The notes under the pieces are model-generated. The model had not been told where the DNA came from. It saw nothing but the letters and a program-made list of their open reading frames with translations, and did not search any database. DNA of 60,787 nt from Archaeoglobus neptunius (GTDB lineage: Archaea > Halobacteriota > Archaeoglobi > Archaeoglobales > Archaeoglobaceae): the NCBI RefSeq assembly GCF_016757965.1, contig NZ_JAEKIW010000015.1, positions 1-60,787 on the forward strand, in the 5' to 3' direction. The translations under genes and the position numbers were made by a program. Below, piece by piece: positions 7,534 through 16,829 of the stretch. Each line of letters begins with the position of its first letter. Position 1 is the stretch's first letter.

Positions 7534-7827
7534 ATGAAACTTTTTTGCGTGGCTCTGGTAGAGAAGGTGATAGGTCTTTTAGAAAATCAGAGCGGGCTCT
7601 CTGTCAGGGAGATCTGCATTGCCCTGCAAATTGAACCCGAAAGGGAAAGGGAAGTATATGGGGTTTTGAAAAAAGCTGCGAAAGTTCTGAAAAGAAAGGG
7701 GAAAAGGCTTCTGATGCAGCCTCCGAGATGCAAGAAATGTGGATTTGAGTTTGAAAAAATGAGGGCAACAAAATGCCCGAGGTGCAGGAGTGAGTGGATA
7801 GAGGAGGCAAGATTTTTCATAGATTAA
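7534..7827 (+). CDS. HTH and zinc-ribbon predicted transcription regulator (COG3357 type)
   Basis: 97 residues. The first half forms a winged-helix-like segment (ALVEKVIGLLENQSGLSVRE, then EREREVYGVLKKA). The second half is a zinc ribbon with CKKCGFEF and CPRCRSEW. This arrangement is that of COG3357, small predicted regulators found in archaea. The target is unknown. A GTG at 7549 is an alternative start. It follows cdc6 by 20 bases on the same strand and overlaps the convergent Cas4-like gene by 4 bases. Confidence 0.75.
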   Translation: MKLFCVALVEKVIGLLENQSGLSVREICIALQIEPEREREVYGVLKKAAKVLKRKGKRLLMQPPRCKKCGFEFEKMRATKCPRCRSEWIEEARFFID

Positions 7828-8459
7828 AGGAATTTGGAGGCAAACGTTTCCGGCTTTGAGTGACATTCCTCTTTAAAATTGCACAAATCGCAGTATTTGC
7901 TCTCCCTTTTTTCCGGAAGAAAGCCCCTCTCTACCATTTTGACCCTCTCAATAAGCTTCAACACTCTTCTTTTCGTTCCATAGCCAGTTTCAGCACTTCT
8001 CAGGTCTCCCGAATAGGCGTAGTAAATCCTCGCTCCATCAAATCCGATTAATGCTGCAAATCCAGCCTTTATCACATCTCTCAGCCACACACCCTTTTCC
8101 GGAGGGTTAAGGGAGATGAACAGCGGGACATCTCTTTCCCCATCCCTCACGATCTCATCAACAACCATACCAACACCGAGCTTCTCGGATCTGACGTAAA
8201 CATCAAAGTCAACAGTGCGTAGGCCGTGATCTATGTAAACAAACTTTTCTGCAGCTCTTCTGAAAACACCCTCGTCAAAGTTTTCATAGAGAGATCTTGT
8301 TCTGCTTTCGGCCCATTCTAGATCGAATCCCTGTCGAAAACTGAAATATATTTCCCTCACAGCATGTATCTCCGCAAAAACGTTCTCTCCAAAGTGGATA
8401 CGGTAATAGCAAAGTCTCGGACATGTTAGATAGCTCACAACATGGCTTAGTCCTATCAC
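7824..8459 (-). CDS. Stand-alone Cas4-like PD-(D/E)XK nuclease family protein
   Basis: 211 residues. The N-terminus has SYLTCPRLCYYR with the first cysteine of the Cas4 iron-sulfur site, and the C-terminus has CDLCNFKEEC with the other three. The nuclease core keeps the Asp strand (GVGMVVDEIV). Where Cas4 has E-x-K, the following strand reads FISLNPPEKG, so the second part of the active site is altered. No CRISPR array or other cas gene lies in the window. It may be a free-standing Cas4-type nuclease or an inactivated relative with a structural role. Confidence 0.7.
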   Translation of the reverse strand: MIGLSHVVSYLTCPRLCYYRIHFGENVFAEIHAVREIYFSFRQGFDLEWAESRTRSLYENFDEGVFRRAAEKFVYIDHGLRTVDFDVYVRSEKLGVGMVVDEIVRDGERDVPLFISLNPPEKGVWLRDVIKAGFAALIGFDGARIYYAYSGDLRSAETGYGTKRRVLKLIERVKMVERGFLPEKRESKYCDLCNFKEECHSKPETFASKFL

Positions 8460-8509
8460 TGCAAAACATCGCCACCAACATTTTTAACCCTGTCGGTTAG
8501 TTTTAACAC

Positions 8510-9040
8510 ATGAAAAAAATTCTTGCGATCTCCGACACTCATCTTAAAGACTGGAACATTCCCGAAAGGCTTGATGAGATGATGAATGATGCCGATATGC
8601 TGGTTCATGCCGGAGATTTTGACAGTTACGCCGTTTACAAAAAGTTCTCAGATTATGATCTAGTGGCGGTTGCTGGAGACAGCGATGATGAAAAGATCAG
8701 AGAGGAATTGCCCGATTCTGCAGTGTTCGAAGTGGAGGGAGTGAGGTTTGGTGTTGTGCACAGGGGGAATTACATTAACCAGTTTCACGACCTCATATAC
8801 AGAGCGATGGAACTCAATGTCGACGTTCTCGTATTCGGCCATCTACATCGTTTTGTACTTGAGGAAGTGAGGGGGAGAGTCATCGTCTGCCCCGGCAGTC
8901 CGACAAGCCCGAGACTTTCTGTTGCTAGCTGTGCAGAGATTATTGTTGATGGGAGCAAAGTTGATGTCAAATTCCACGTTGTACAGCCGCTGTTTTGTGG
9001 GATGGATACCTTGAAAGCTTTAAGAGGTGGTTGTGGGTGA
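8510..9040 (+). CDS. YfcE/MJ0936-type metallophosphodiesterase
   Basis: 176 residues of calcineurin-like fold. Metal-site motifs are SDTH (8-11), HAGDFDS, VHRGN and GHLHRF, with PGSPTSPR near the end as in MJ0936-type phosphodiesterases. The motif usually written GNxD reads AGDSDD, so the Asn ligand is Asp. These enzymes hydrolyse phosphodiesters, often tested on artificial or cyclic nucleotide substrates, and the natural substrate is not known. The start ATG follows a short leader. The stop is in a GTGA overlap with the probable GTG start of moaE. Confidence 0.82.
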   Translation: MKKILAISDTHLKDWNIPERLDEMMNDADMLVHAGDFDSYAVYKKFSDYDLVAVAGDSDDEKIREELPDSAVFEVEGVRFGVVHRGNYINQFHDLIYRAMELNVDVLVFGHLHRFVLEEVRGRVIVCPGSPTSPRLSVASCAEIIVDGSKVDVKFHVVQPLFCGMDTLKALRGGCG

Positions 9041-9741
9041 GGGTGTTTGTGCCTGAAAACTGGGATGAGATTAAAGAAGAACTGTCAAAACACGGAAGGG
9101 TTGTTGAAGTGAGAAAGGGGAACGGTGAAGGAGAGTGCTGCGCCCTTATTGGCAGGTCGCTTAGAATGATTGCCGGACCAAAAAATATGAGGGACGCTCT
9201 TGAAACCCTTGCAGATCTGGGTTTTGATTTTGCGGCAATAATTGGCTTTGACTTTGAGTTGGAGGGGCTCGAAAAAGGCATCGGTTTTAAGATTCCCCGA
9301 GTGAGAAGTGTAGAAGAGGCTCTTAACGCTCCTGAAGTTGAGTCCCTGAAATCCATTGTTCTCAAAACCAAATGTGTTGATGGAGTTGAGAGGTGCGGGG
9401 CAATAGGTATCTTTGTGGGTTTCGTGAGGAGGAATTCCGGTGGCAAGAAGGTAAGGCAGCTTGAATACGAGACTTATGATGACCTGCTTGAAGAGAAGGC
9501 AAAGGAGATAGAGGAGAAGATAAAAAGCATGCCAGGAATCGTTAACGCCAAAATATATCACAAAAAAGGGGTTCTTATGCCAGGCGAGGACATCGTTTAT
9601 ATTGCGGTGATGGGCGAGCACAGAAAAGACATATGGGAGCCGTTGAAAAAGGCAGTAGAGATAATGAAAGAGGAACTGCCGGTATGGAAAAAGGAGGTTT
9701 ACGAAGAAGACGGCGAAATGTGGGTTCACGATAAGGAATAG
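9037..9741 (+). CDS. moaE: Molybdopterin synthase large subunit MoaE with an extra N-terminal domain
   Basis: The C-terminal 115 residues are MoaE: GAIGIFVGFVRR, then LEYETYDDLLEEKA, GEDIVYIAVMGEHR and the conserved ELPVWKKE near the end, which holds the catalytic Lys. MoaE with MoaD puts dithiolene sulfur into precursor Z for molybdenum or tungsten cofactor. The first 115 or so residues look like a worn MobB-type domain (FDFAAIIGFDFELE resembles the MobB D.vlvEGyK strand) but have no P-loop. I chose the GTG at 9037, overlapping the upstream stop, over the ATG at 8995, which lies 45 bases inside the previous gene. Confidence 0.88.
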   Translation: MRVFVPENWDEIKEELSKHGRVVEVRKGNGEGECCALIGRSLRMIAGPKNMRDALETLADLGFDFAAIIGFDFELEGLEKGIGFKIPRVRSVEEALNAPEVESLKSIVLKTKCVDGVERCGAIGIFVGFVRRNSGGKKVRQLEYETYDDLLEEKAKEIEEKIKSMPGIVNAKIYHKKGVLMPGEDIVYIAVMGEHRKDIWEPLKKAVEIMKEELPVWKKEVYEEDGEMWVHDKE

Positions 9742-10817
9742 AGGAGGATTTTTGTCAGCAATCCACCGTACTTAACGAACCTATCGTGAATTAACTCGAG
9801 TCCCACTCTCTCCGCACATTCCTCAAATATTCTGTACTCTGCAGTGATCAAAACAAGTCTGTCGTTCATGCACTTTTTAGCTGCAATGGCGAATTTTTCG
9901 TACAGTAGCCTTATGGCACTCTTTTTCCAGATTCTCAGACCGTAAGGCGGATTGGTGGCGATTATGTCGTAACTTCCGCTCAACTCTGTGGCATCACCGA
10001 GACTGAATGTTATTGTGTCTGCAACCCCAGCACTCTCGGCGTTCAGCGTTGCACCCTCGAGATGTTTCCTGAATTTCTCAGTTCCGTAGAGTTCCATTCT
10101 GATACTGGAAATTTTTTCACTATCGTTCTTGGTTATCTGGCAAAGATTCTCGTAAGCAAAACTCCTTTTGTTGGGGACGTTCCTGCCCATTAGCGCAGCC
10201 TCTATCGGAATTGTCCCACTCCCGCACATCGGATCGATAAGCGATTTTTTGGGATTCCACCCAGCAATTTTCAGCATTGAGCAGGCAATTGTTGCGTTGA
10301 GATGTGCAGGATGGTTGTAGACCCTCCACCATCTTCTGTGCAGGGCGTCATCACCGGTTGTGTCAATACCAACAAAAAACTCGTTTTCCACAACTTCCGC
10401 CCGAATGATGACGTCAGGATTGTTCAGATTGACCTTCAGTCTTTTTCCGTAGCTTTCCTGAAAACTGTCTATAACAGCCTGTCCCGCAACTCTTGCAACA
10501 TCAATGGATGTAAAATTGTGAGTGCCACTTCTCATGCTTCTTATCGCAAAGCTTTTTCCGTTGAGAAAATCAAATTCAAGGTTCTTCACCGCACTGTAAA
10601 TGTCATCGAGACCTGAAAACGTCCCCCTGTAAAGCAAAACGTTCAGCCTTTCAAGGGTTCTCGAATACCTGTTAATCCTATCGATGAGTTTTCTGCTGCC
10701 CTCAAAAAACAATCTTCCCTTCCCTACCCTTATTTCTGTAACATCACCCCCAAGCCTCCTGACTTCCTCCGCTGCAACGTCCTCAAGTCCCGGAGCGAGT
10801 GTTGCGTAGAACTTCAC
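9726..10817 (-). CDS. trm14: THUMP-domain tRNA methyltransferase (Trm14 type)
   Basis: 363 residues. The N-terminal THUMP region (about 1-160) starts MKFYATLAPGLEDVAAEEV, as in TrmN/Trm14 enzymes. The Rossmann methyltransferase part has DPMCGSGTIPIEAAL for S-adenosylmethionine and TNPPYGLR as the catalytic amino-methylation motif. This is the pattern of archaeal Trm14, which makes N2-methylguanosine at position 6 of tRNA. A related m2G10 enzyme is possible but usually shorter. It overlaps the end of convergent moaE by 16 bases. Confidence 0.87.
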   Translation of the reverse strand: MKFYATLAPGLEDVAAEEVRRLGGDVTEIRVGKGRLFFEGSRKLIDRINRYSRTLERLNVLLYRGTFSGLDDIYSAVKNLEFDFLNGKSFAIRSMRSGTHNFTSIDVARVAGQAVIDSFQESYGKRLKVNLNNPDVIIRAEVVENEFFVGIDTTGDDALHRRWWRVYNHPAHLNATIACSMLKIAGWNPKKSLIDPMCGSGTIPIEAALMGRNVPNKRSFAYENLCQITKNDSEKISSIRMELYGTEKFRKHLEGATLNAESAGVADTITFSLGDATELSGSYDIIATNPPYGLRIWKKSAIRLLYEKFAIAAKKCMNDRLVLITAEYRIFEECAERVGLELIHDRFVKYGGLLTKILLYSLS

Positions 10818-10888
10818 CGCTCACAGTATGTCCACCTTACAGTTTATAATTTTCCCAAAACACTTTTCTTCACTGGTAAATAGGATGG

Positions 10889-13480
10889 ATGGTGATCGTA
10901 GAGGGAAAGCCATACACGAACGAGGAAATACTGTCAATCCTGCATCCTCTCGTAGGAGAGTGGTTTCTTTCAAAATACTCTGATTTTACCCCTCCTCAAC
11001 GCTACGCCATTGTGGAGGCTTTTAAAGGTAACAACGTACTGATCACGTCTCCTACCGGAAGTGGGAAAACTCTTGCTGCTTTCCTGTCGGCGATAAGCAT
11101 GCTTGTTGATAGAGCTGAGAGGGGTGAGCTGGAAGATAGGGTTTACGTCGTCTATGTTTCACCACTCAAGGCTCTGAACAATGATATAAAGAAAAACCTT
11201 GAAGAGCCGCTCGAGGAAATTTACAAACTGGCAGAGAGAAAGAACGTCAGGTTGCAGAAAATTAGGGTCGCCGTTAGAACGGGAGATACCGATGCTTCAG
11301 AGAAGCAGAAGCAGATGAGAAAACCACCCCACATCCTCATAACCACACCCGAAACGCTTGCCATAATTCTGTGCAGCCCCAGGTTCAGCAAATCTCTTAC
11401 GGAAGTGAACTTTTTGATTGTGGACGAGATACATGCGATGGCTGAGAACAAAAGGGGTGTGCATCTGTCTCTCTCGGTCGAAAGACTTCAGAGAATTCAA
11501 AAAGGGAAGATGGCAAGGATAGGGCTCTCTGCAACGATTTCCCCGCTGGAGGAGATTGCAAGATTTCTCGTGGGCTACGAGTACGGGGTGGAAAGGAGCT
11601 GCATTGTTGCCGATGTGACATTTGAAAAACCCGTGGATATCAGGGTTGTATCTCCGATAAACGACTTTTTTGGAGCGAATGCTGATGAAATAAGTGAAAG
11701 GCTGTACGATCTGCTGGCAGACTATGTTAAAAACTCAAAAACGACCCTGATATTTACAAACACCAGAAGCGCAACAGAAAGGGTGGTGTATCATCTAAAG
11801 AAGAGGCTAAAGGATTTCCCGATTAAGGCGCATCATAGCTCTCTCTCAAGAGAGGTCAGACTTGAGGTGGAGAACGGGTTAAAAAATGGGACCCTGAGAT
11901 GCGTGGTTTCATCCACAAGCCTTGAACTCGGTATTGACATCGGATATATAGACCTCGTAATTCTTCTGGGCTCTCCAAAAAGCATAAACAGGGCACTGCA
12001 GAGAATCGGGAGAAGTGGACACAGACTGCACGAGGTAAGTGTCGGAAGAATCGTGGTTGTGGATCAGGATGATCTCATAGAGTGTACGGTTCTTGCTGAA
12101 GAAGCGAGAGAGAGAAGGCTGGACAGGATCAGGATACCGAAAAAGTGTCTCGATGTTCTCTGCCAGCATGTCGTGGGAATGGCCATTGAGAAAGTATGGA
12201 CCGTTGACGAGGCCCTGGCCGTTATCAGGAATGCATATCCGTACAGAGAGTTAACGAGGGAGGAATTTCTGTCAGTTTTGAGGTATCTCTCAGGCACATT
12301 TTCAGAACTCGAAAAGAAAAGGGTTTATGCGAAGATATGGTTCGATGAGGAGGAGGGTGTTTTTGGTAGGAGAGGCAAGCTCATCAGGCCGATTTATTAC
12401 CTCAACACAGGAACAATACCCGACGAGGTTGCGGTTAAGGTCATAACGAAGGATGGAAAAAGAGTAGGGAAGGTTGAAGAGGAGTTTGCCGAAAATCTCG
12501 TTCCCGGCGACATCTTCGTACTCGCCGGAAAAACATTCAGATTCCTGAAGGCAAAGGGAATGAGCATAATCGTTGAAGAGGTGGAGGGGGAGAGACCAAC
12601 TGTTCCAAGCTGGTTCAGCGAGCAGCTTCCTTTGAGCTACGATCTGGCATGCAGGATCAGGGAGTTCAGGGGATGGATGGAGAGAGTTCTCGAAGAAAAA
12701 AGCCGTGACGAGGTGATCGATCTCCTCATAAAGAATTACGGAATCGAAAGTAATGCTGCAAATGCCATATACCGCTACTTCATGGAGCAGAGACTTTTCA
12801 GTGAGATACCAACGGACAGAAAGCTTGTAATTGAGAAATATGAGGGTGAAAGAAACTACTACTTTTTCCACACACTTGTGGGCAGGAGGGCCAACAGTGC
12901 AATAGCGAGGGTTTTTGCATACAGAGCAGGTATGATAAAGAACTGCAATGTTCAGATGGGTGTGAACGATAATGGTTTCGTGCTGATACTCCCTGAAAAC
13001 AGGAGATTGAGTGATGCGGAAATTGAAGGACTCTTCATGCTGCCGAACTTCAGGGAGCATCTCAGGAAGGCTCTGGACAGAACTGAACTCCTCAGAAGGA
13101 GGTTCAGGCATGTGGCAGTAAGGAGTCTGATGATCCTTCGAAACTACATGGGGAGGGAGAAAAGTGTCTGGAGGCAGCAGTTCAGCGCAGACTCAATCCT
13201 GAACTTTTTGAAGCGTTACTTTCCCGACTTTCCCGTCTTGAAGGAGACCTACAGAGAGATAATGGAGGATGCCATGAACATCGATGATGCCATGGACTTT
13301 CTGGAGAAGGTTGGAAAGGAGATTGAGCCTGTAATTGTAAGAACGCCGTATCCAAGTCCATTTGCCTTCAATCTGTATCTGCTTGGAGACCAGGATGTTG
13401 TGCTTATGGAGGACAGAAGGAAGGTTCTGCGAGAACTTCACGAAAAGGTCATGGGTGTGATACAGAATGCACCGAATTAA
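10889..13480 (+). CDS. Lhr-family superfamily 2 ATP-dependent helicase
   Basis: 863 residues. Walker A is TSPTGSGKT (53-61), motif II is DEIH (179-182), motif III is SATI, and motif VI is QRIGRSGHR. A long region with winged-helix and Lhr-core domains follows up to the C-terminus. The length fits archaeal aLhr proteins, which unwind RNA:DNA hybrids and are tied to DNA repair and recombination. The start ATG at 10889 lies close to a TATA-like stretch. The gene overlaps the next (UbiA family) by 14 bases. aLhr1 and aLhr2 cannot be told apart with certainty here. Confidence 0.9.
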   Translation: MVIVEGKPYTNEEILSILHPLVGEWFLSKYSDFTPPQRYAIVEAFKGNNVLITSPTGSGKTLAAFLSAISMLVDRAERGELEDRVYVVYVSPLKALNNDIKKNLEEPLEEIYKLAERKNVRLQKIRVAVRTGDTDASEKQKQMRKPPHILITTPETLAIILCSPRFSKSLTEVNFLIVDEIHAMAENKRGVHLSLSVERLQRIQKGKMARIGLSATISPLEEIARFLVGYEYGVERSCIVADVTFEKPVDIRVVSPINDFFGANADEISERLYDLLADYVKNSKTTLIFTNTRSATERVVYHLKKRLKDFPIKAHHSSLSREVRLEVENGLKNGTLRCVVSSTSLELGIDIGYIDLVILLGSPKSINRALQRIGRSGHRLHEVSVGRIVVVDQDDLIECTVLAEEARERRLDRIRIPKKCLDVLCQHVVGMAIEKVWTVDEALAVIRNAYPYRELTREEFLSVLRYLSGTFSELEKKRVYAKIWFDEEEGVFGRRGKLIRPIYYLNTGTIPDEVAVKVITKDGKRVGKVEEEFAENLVPGDIFVLAGKTFRFLKAKGMSIIVEEVEGERPTVPSWFSEQLPLSYDLACRIREFRGWMERVLEEKSRDEVIDLLIKNYGIESNAANAIYRYFMEQRLFSEIPTDRKLVIEKYEGERNYYFFHTLVGRRANSAIARVFAYRAGMIKNCNVQMGVNDNGFVLILPENRRLSDAEIEGLFMLPNFREHLRKALDRTELLRRRFRHVAVRSLMILRNYMGREKSVWRQQFSADSILNFLKRYFPDFPVLKETYREIMEDAMNIDDAMDFLEKVGKEIEPVIVRTPYPSPFAFNLYLLGDQDVVLMEDRRKVLRELHEKVMGVIQNAPN

Positions 13481-14339
13481 GATGTATCTGGACTTCATTA
13501 AAATAGAGCACACCCTGTTTGCCCTGCCATTTGCATACGCCGGGGCATTTCTCGCTGCTGGCGGGTTTCCGGATCTAAGGGTGTCCTTTCTGATTTTAAC
13601 AGCCTTTACAGGGCTCAGAACTGCTGCAATGGTTTTCAACAGGATTATAGACCGGGAAATAGATGCCAGAAATCCCAGGACAGCTTCAAGACATCTCCCG
13701 GCCGGATTGATTGATCTGAAGGAAGCTTATGCGATAGCAGTTGTATCTCTGGCCATTTACTTCCTCTCGGCGGCTTTGATAAACAAAACAGCTCTTCTGC
13801 TTTCACCAATTCCAGCAATTACCGCATACATTTATCCCTATCTGAAAAGGTTTACGTGTCTCTGCCACTACGTTCTCGGCCTGAATCTCGCCTTTGCCCC
13901 TCTCGGGGGTTGGATAGCCGTAACAGATTCCGCAGACATCTTCGGCAGCGAACTGATTCCGGCATTGATCGGAATTGCTGTTATCTTCTGGGTGGCGGGC
14001 TTTGACATTATCTATGGACTCCAGGATATAGAGTTTGACAGGAAAGCGGGTTTGCATTCTATCGGCGCACACTTCGGTGTTAAAACCGCAATCTGGGTTT
14101 CGAGGATCAATCACATTGCTTTCTTTGTATTTGTTTCCATTGCGTTCTATATCTACCGTGCCGATCTGGCACTGGCCTTTCTTCCGGTAATTGGAATGCT
14201 GCTGTTTTACGAGCACTTTACGGTGAGAAAAGGATGGGACGAGGCAAAAATTCAGATTGCGTTTTTCTACATGAACGCTGCGGTTAGCGCAACCCTTCTC
14301 CTGTCGATCTTTGTTCAGGTTCTTAAAAATAAATTTTAG
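13467..14339 (+). CDS. UbiA-family polyprenyltransferase, MqnP-like
   Basis: 290 residues with about eight membrane segments. The two prenyl-diphosphate motifs are [12 protein letters not shown] (first) and [12 protein letters not shown] (second). The beginning, [18 protein letters not shown] followed by [11 protein letters not shown], matches the group annotated as putative 4-hydroxybenzoate polyprenyltransferase, which includes MqnP of the futalosine menaquinone pathway. Archaeoglobales make menaquinone, the electron acceptor of the Fqo complex in this window. This assignment rests on the family pattern. Other UbiA roles (for example lipid synthesis) are less likely. It overlaps the convergent cdc48 end by 4 bases. 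Confidence 0.75.
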   Translation: MHRIKMYLDFIKIEHTLFALPFAYAGAFLAAGGFPDLRVSFLILTAFTGLRTAAMVFNRIIDREIDARNPRTASRHLPAGLIDLKEAYAIAVVSLAIYFLSAALINKTALLLSPIPAITAYIYPYLKRFTCLCHYVLGLNLAFAPLGGWIAVTDSADIFGSELIPALIGIAVIFWVAGFDIIYGLQDIEFDRKAGLHSIGAHFGVKTAIWVSRINHIAFFVFVSIAFYIYRADLALAFLPVIGMLLFYEHFTVRKGWDEAKIQIAFFYMNAAVSATLLLSIFVQVLKNKF

Positions 14340-16756
14340 CCGTATCCAACGAATGGCTTTGTGGCCATCTGTATTCTCTCGGTTTTCATCCTCTCCTCAA
14401 ATCTCTCGTAGAAGCTTAGCATGGTCTCGTTGATGCTCGGCTTTACCTTCTTTATTGCTTCAAGGAAATGCCTCATTTCAACCTTTTCCGCATTCACGTT
14501 TTCTCTGATTGCGATCATCACCGCTTCCCGGCATACTGCTTCAATGTCCGCTCCAACGTATCCTTCTGTTATTTCGGCAAGCTCGTCAAGGTCCACGTCA
14601 TCTGATAGTGGCATGTTTCTGGTGTGTATCCTGAGTATTGCCAGTCTGCTCCTCTTGTCCGGTGGTCTGACGAAAACGAGCCTGTCGAATCTCCCCGGCC
14701 TGAGCAGCGCAGGATCAAGGATATCTGGTCTGTTGGTCGCACCTATCACAACAACACCGTGCAGTTCCTCAAGCCCATCCATCTCGGTTAGGAGCTGATT
14801 AAGAACTCTTTCGACAGCCCTGCTACCCTCATCAACTCCTCTCAACTGGGCAATAGCGTCAATCTCGTCAAAGAATATTATACACGGAGCGACCTGTCTC
14901 GCCTTCCTGAATATCTTTCTCACAGCCTTCTCACTCTCTCCCAGCCACTTGCTGAGTATCTGCCCACCCTTGATGCTGATGAAGTTAGCCTCGCTCTCGT
15001 TGGCAACCGCCTTGGCGATCAGAGTTTTACCGGTTCCGGGCGGTCCGTAGAGCAGCACACCCTTTGGCGGCCTTATCCCAAACTTCTTGAACTTTTCAGG
15101 GAACTTCAGTGGCCACTCAACCGCCTCAATGATCTCTCTTTTCACGTCCTCCAGTCCACCCACGTCCTCCCAGCTTACTTTGGGTATTTCGACAAAGACT
15201 TCTCTCATTGCTGACGGCTCAATCTCCCTTAACGCTTCCATAAAGTCCTCCCAGGTAACCTTAATGGACTCAAGGATCTCCAGAGGAATCTCGTCCTCAT
15301 TTAAGTCGATCTGCGGGAGAAATCTTCTCAGAGCCTTCATAGCTGCCTCCTTGCACAGGGCCTCGATGTCCGCCCCAACGAAACCGTGAGTCTGATCTGC
15401 AAGACTGCGCAGCATTGACTTTGTTATTTCCGCCTCAAGATCAGACAGAACATCGCTGGGAAGGAGATTTTTGGCCGCCGCCTCTATTTCCTCTGCAGTT
15501 TCGGAGTTTTTAACCTCGTCATAGAAGAAATCAAGAGTTTTCAGCACCTCAACGTCATCAACGTTTTTTCTGTATCTCTCTATTGCGTCAAGGACAAATT
15601 CTCGTGCGTATTTTGGCTCAAGAGGCATGTTTCTGGTGTGTATCTGGAAGATCTCGTATCTCCCTTCCCTGTCCGGAACTCCAATCTCGATCTCCCTGTC
15701 AAATCTGCCCGGTCTCCTCAGGGCAGGATCTACAGCGTCTATTCTGTTGGTGGCTCCGATAACGATAACCTGTCCCCTCTCTTCAAGTCCGTCCATCAGT
15801 GTCAGGAGCTGAGCCACAACCCTTCTCTCAACCTCCCCCGTAACGTCCTCCCTTTTAGGAGCTATTGAATCTATTTCATCAATAAAAATAATCGAAGGCG
15901 CATTCTCCTTTGCCTCCTCGAAAATCTCCCTCAATCTCTGCTCAGATTCACCGTAAAATTTGCTCATTATCTCTGGACCGTTAATTGTATAGAAGCTCGC
16001 TCCAATTTCATTGGCAACCGCCTTGGCGATCAGAGTTTTACCGGTTCCGGGCGGTCCGTAGAGCAGCACACCCTTCGGCGGCTCAATCCCAAGCCTCTGG
16101 AAAATCTCGGGATATCTCAGGGGCAGCTCTATTACCTCCCTGACCTTCTGAAGCTCATCTTTCAGACCACCGACATCCTCATAGGTAATCCCTGCCTTTC
16201 CGAATCGCTCAAATCCCTTTGCCGGCCTGTCCCTGTAAACGACCTTGGTGGATTCATCAATTACAACCGGACCTTTGGGCTCAGTTTTAACTGCAACGAA
16301 CACTACCGCCTGATTCTGCTGGTTGTATCTTCCAAAGCCTGAGAGGGCCGGAGCTCCAACAAGGGGTACGAGATCCCCCTCAACGACAGGTCTTTTCAGA
16401 AACTGATGTTTGAGATATTCTCCAATATCAACTCCGTAAATTCTTAAATCCATCTTTTTGAGTGGAGCAAGAATAACCGTTTTTGCTGGCTGATATTCAA
16501 CTCTCCTGACTTTAACGACATCCCCCACTCCAACTCCCGCATTCTCCCTGATGAACCTGTCAACCCTTATGATGTTCTTACCCCAGTCTCTTTTTGGGGC
16601 TCTCCAGACCTTTGCAACGGTTTTGCGAGCCCCTTCTATTTCTATAATATCACCGGGGGATATCTGGAGCTTCAACATTGTATCAGGATCCAATCTGGCG
16701 ATTCCCCTACCCGAGTCACTCGGATAGGCCTGATTAACTTTGAGCGTGATTTCCAT
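14336..16756 (-). CDS. Cdc48/VAT-type double AAA ATPase
   Basis: 806 residues from the ATG at 16754-16756, preceded by GGTGGTG. The order is an N-terminal double-psi-barrel domain ([14 protein letters not shown]), then D1 and D2 AAA modules, each with GPPGTGKT and an FIDEID or FFDEID Walker B. It unfolds protein substrates and may work with the proteasome. Between the D1 end (HTRNMPL) and [12 protein letters not shown] there is an insertion of about 75 mostly charged residues. A similar insertion occurs, as I recall, in Thermococcales homologues. The C-terminus ends VGYG, which only partly fits the HbYX proteasome-docking tail. Confidence 0.93.
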   Translation of the reverse strand: MEITLKVNQAYPSDSGRGIARLDPDTMLKLQISPGDIIEIEGARKTVAKVWRAPKRDWGKNIIRVDRFIRENAGVGVGDVVKVRRVEYQPAKTVILAPLKKMDLRIYGVDIGEYLKHQFLKRPVVEGDLVPLVGAPALSGFGRYNQQNQAVVFVAVKTEPKGPVVIDESTKVVYRDRPAKGFERFGKAGITYEDVGGLKDELQKVREVIELPLRYPEIFQRLGIEPPKGVLLYGPPGTGKTLIAKAVANEIGASFYTINGPEIMSKFYGESEQRLREIFEEAKENAPSIIFIDEIDSIAPKREDVTGEVERRVVAQLLTLMDGLEERGQVIVIGATNRIDAVDPALRRPGRFDREIEIGVPDREGRYEIFQIHTRNMPLEPKYAREFVLDAIERYRKNVDDVEVLKTLDFFYDEVKNSETAEEIEAAAKNLLPSDVLSDLEAEITKSMLRSLADQTHGFVGADIEALCKEAAMKALRRFLPQIDLNEDEIPLEILESIKVTWEDFMEALREIEPSAMREVFVEIPKVSWEDVGGLEDVKREIIEAVEWPLKFPEKFKKFGIRPPKGVLLYGPPGTGKTLIAKAVANESEANFISIKGGQILSKWLGESEKAVRKIFRKARQVAPCIIFFDEIDAIAQLRGVDEGSRAVERVLNQLLTEMDGLEELHGVVVIGATNRPDILDPALLRPGRFDRLVFVRPPDKRSRLAILRIHTRNMPLSDDVDLDELAEITEGYVGADIEAVCREAVMIAIRENVNAEKVEMRHFLEAIKKVKPSINETMLSFYERFEERMKTERIQMATKPFVGYG

Positions 16757-16829
16757 CTCCACCACCTGCTACTATTTTTTAACCTAAACAGTTTTTATTT
16801 TGGAGATAAAAAAGGCTTGTGGTGGTTTG

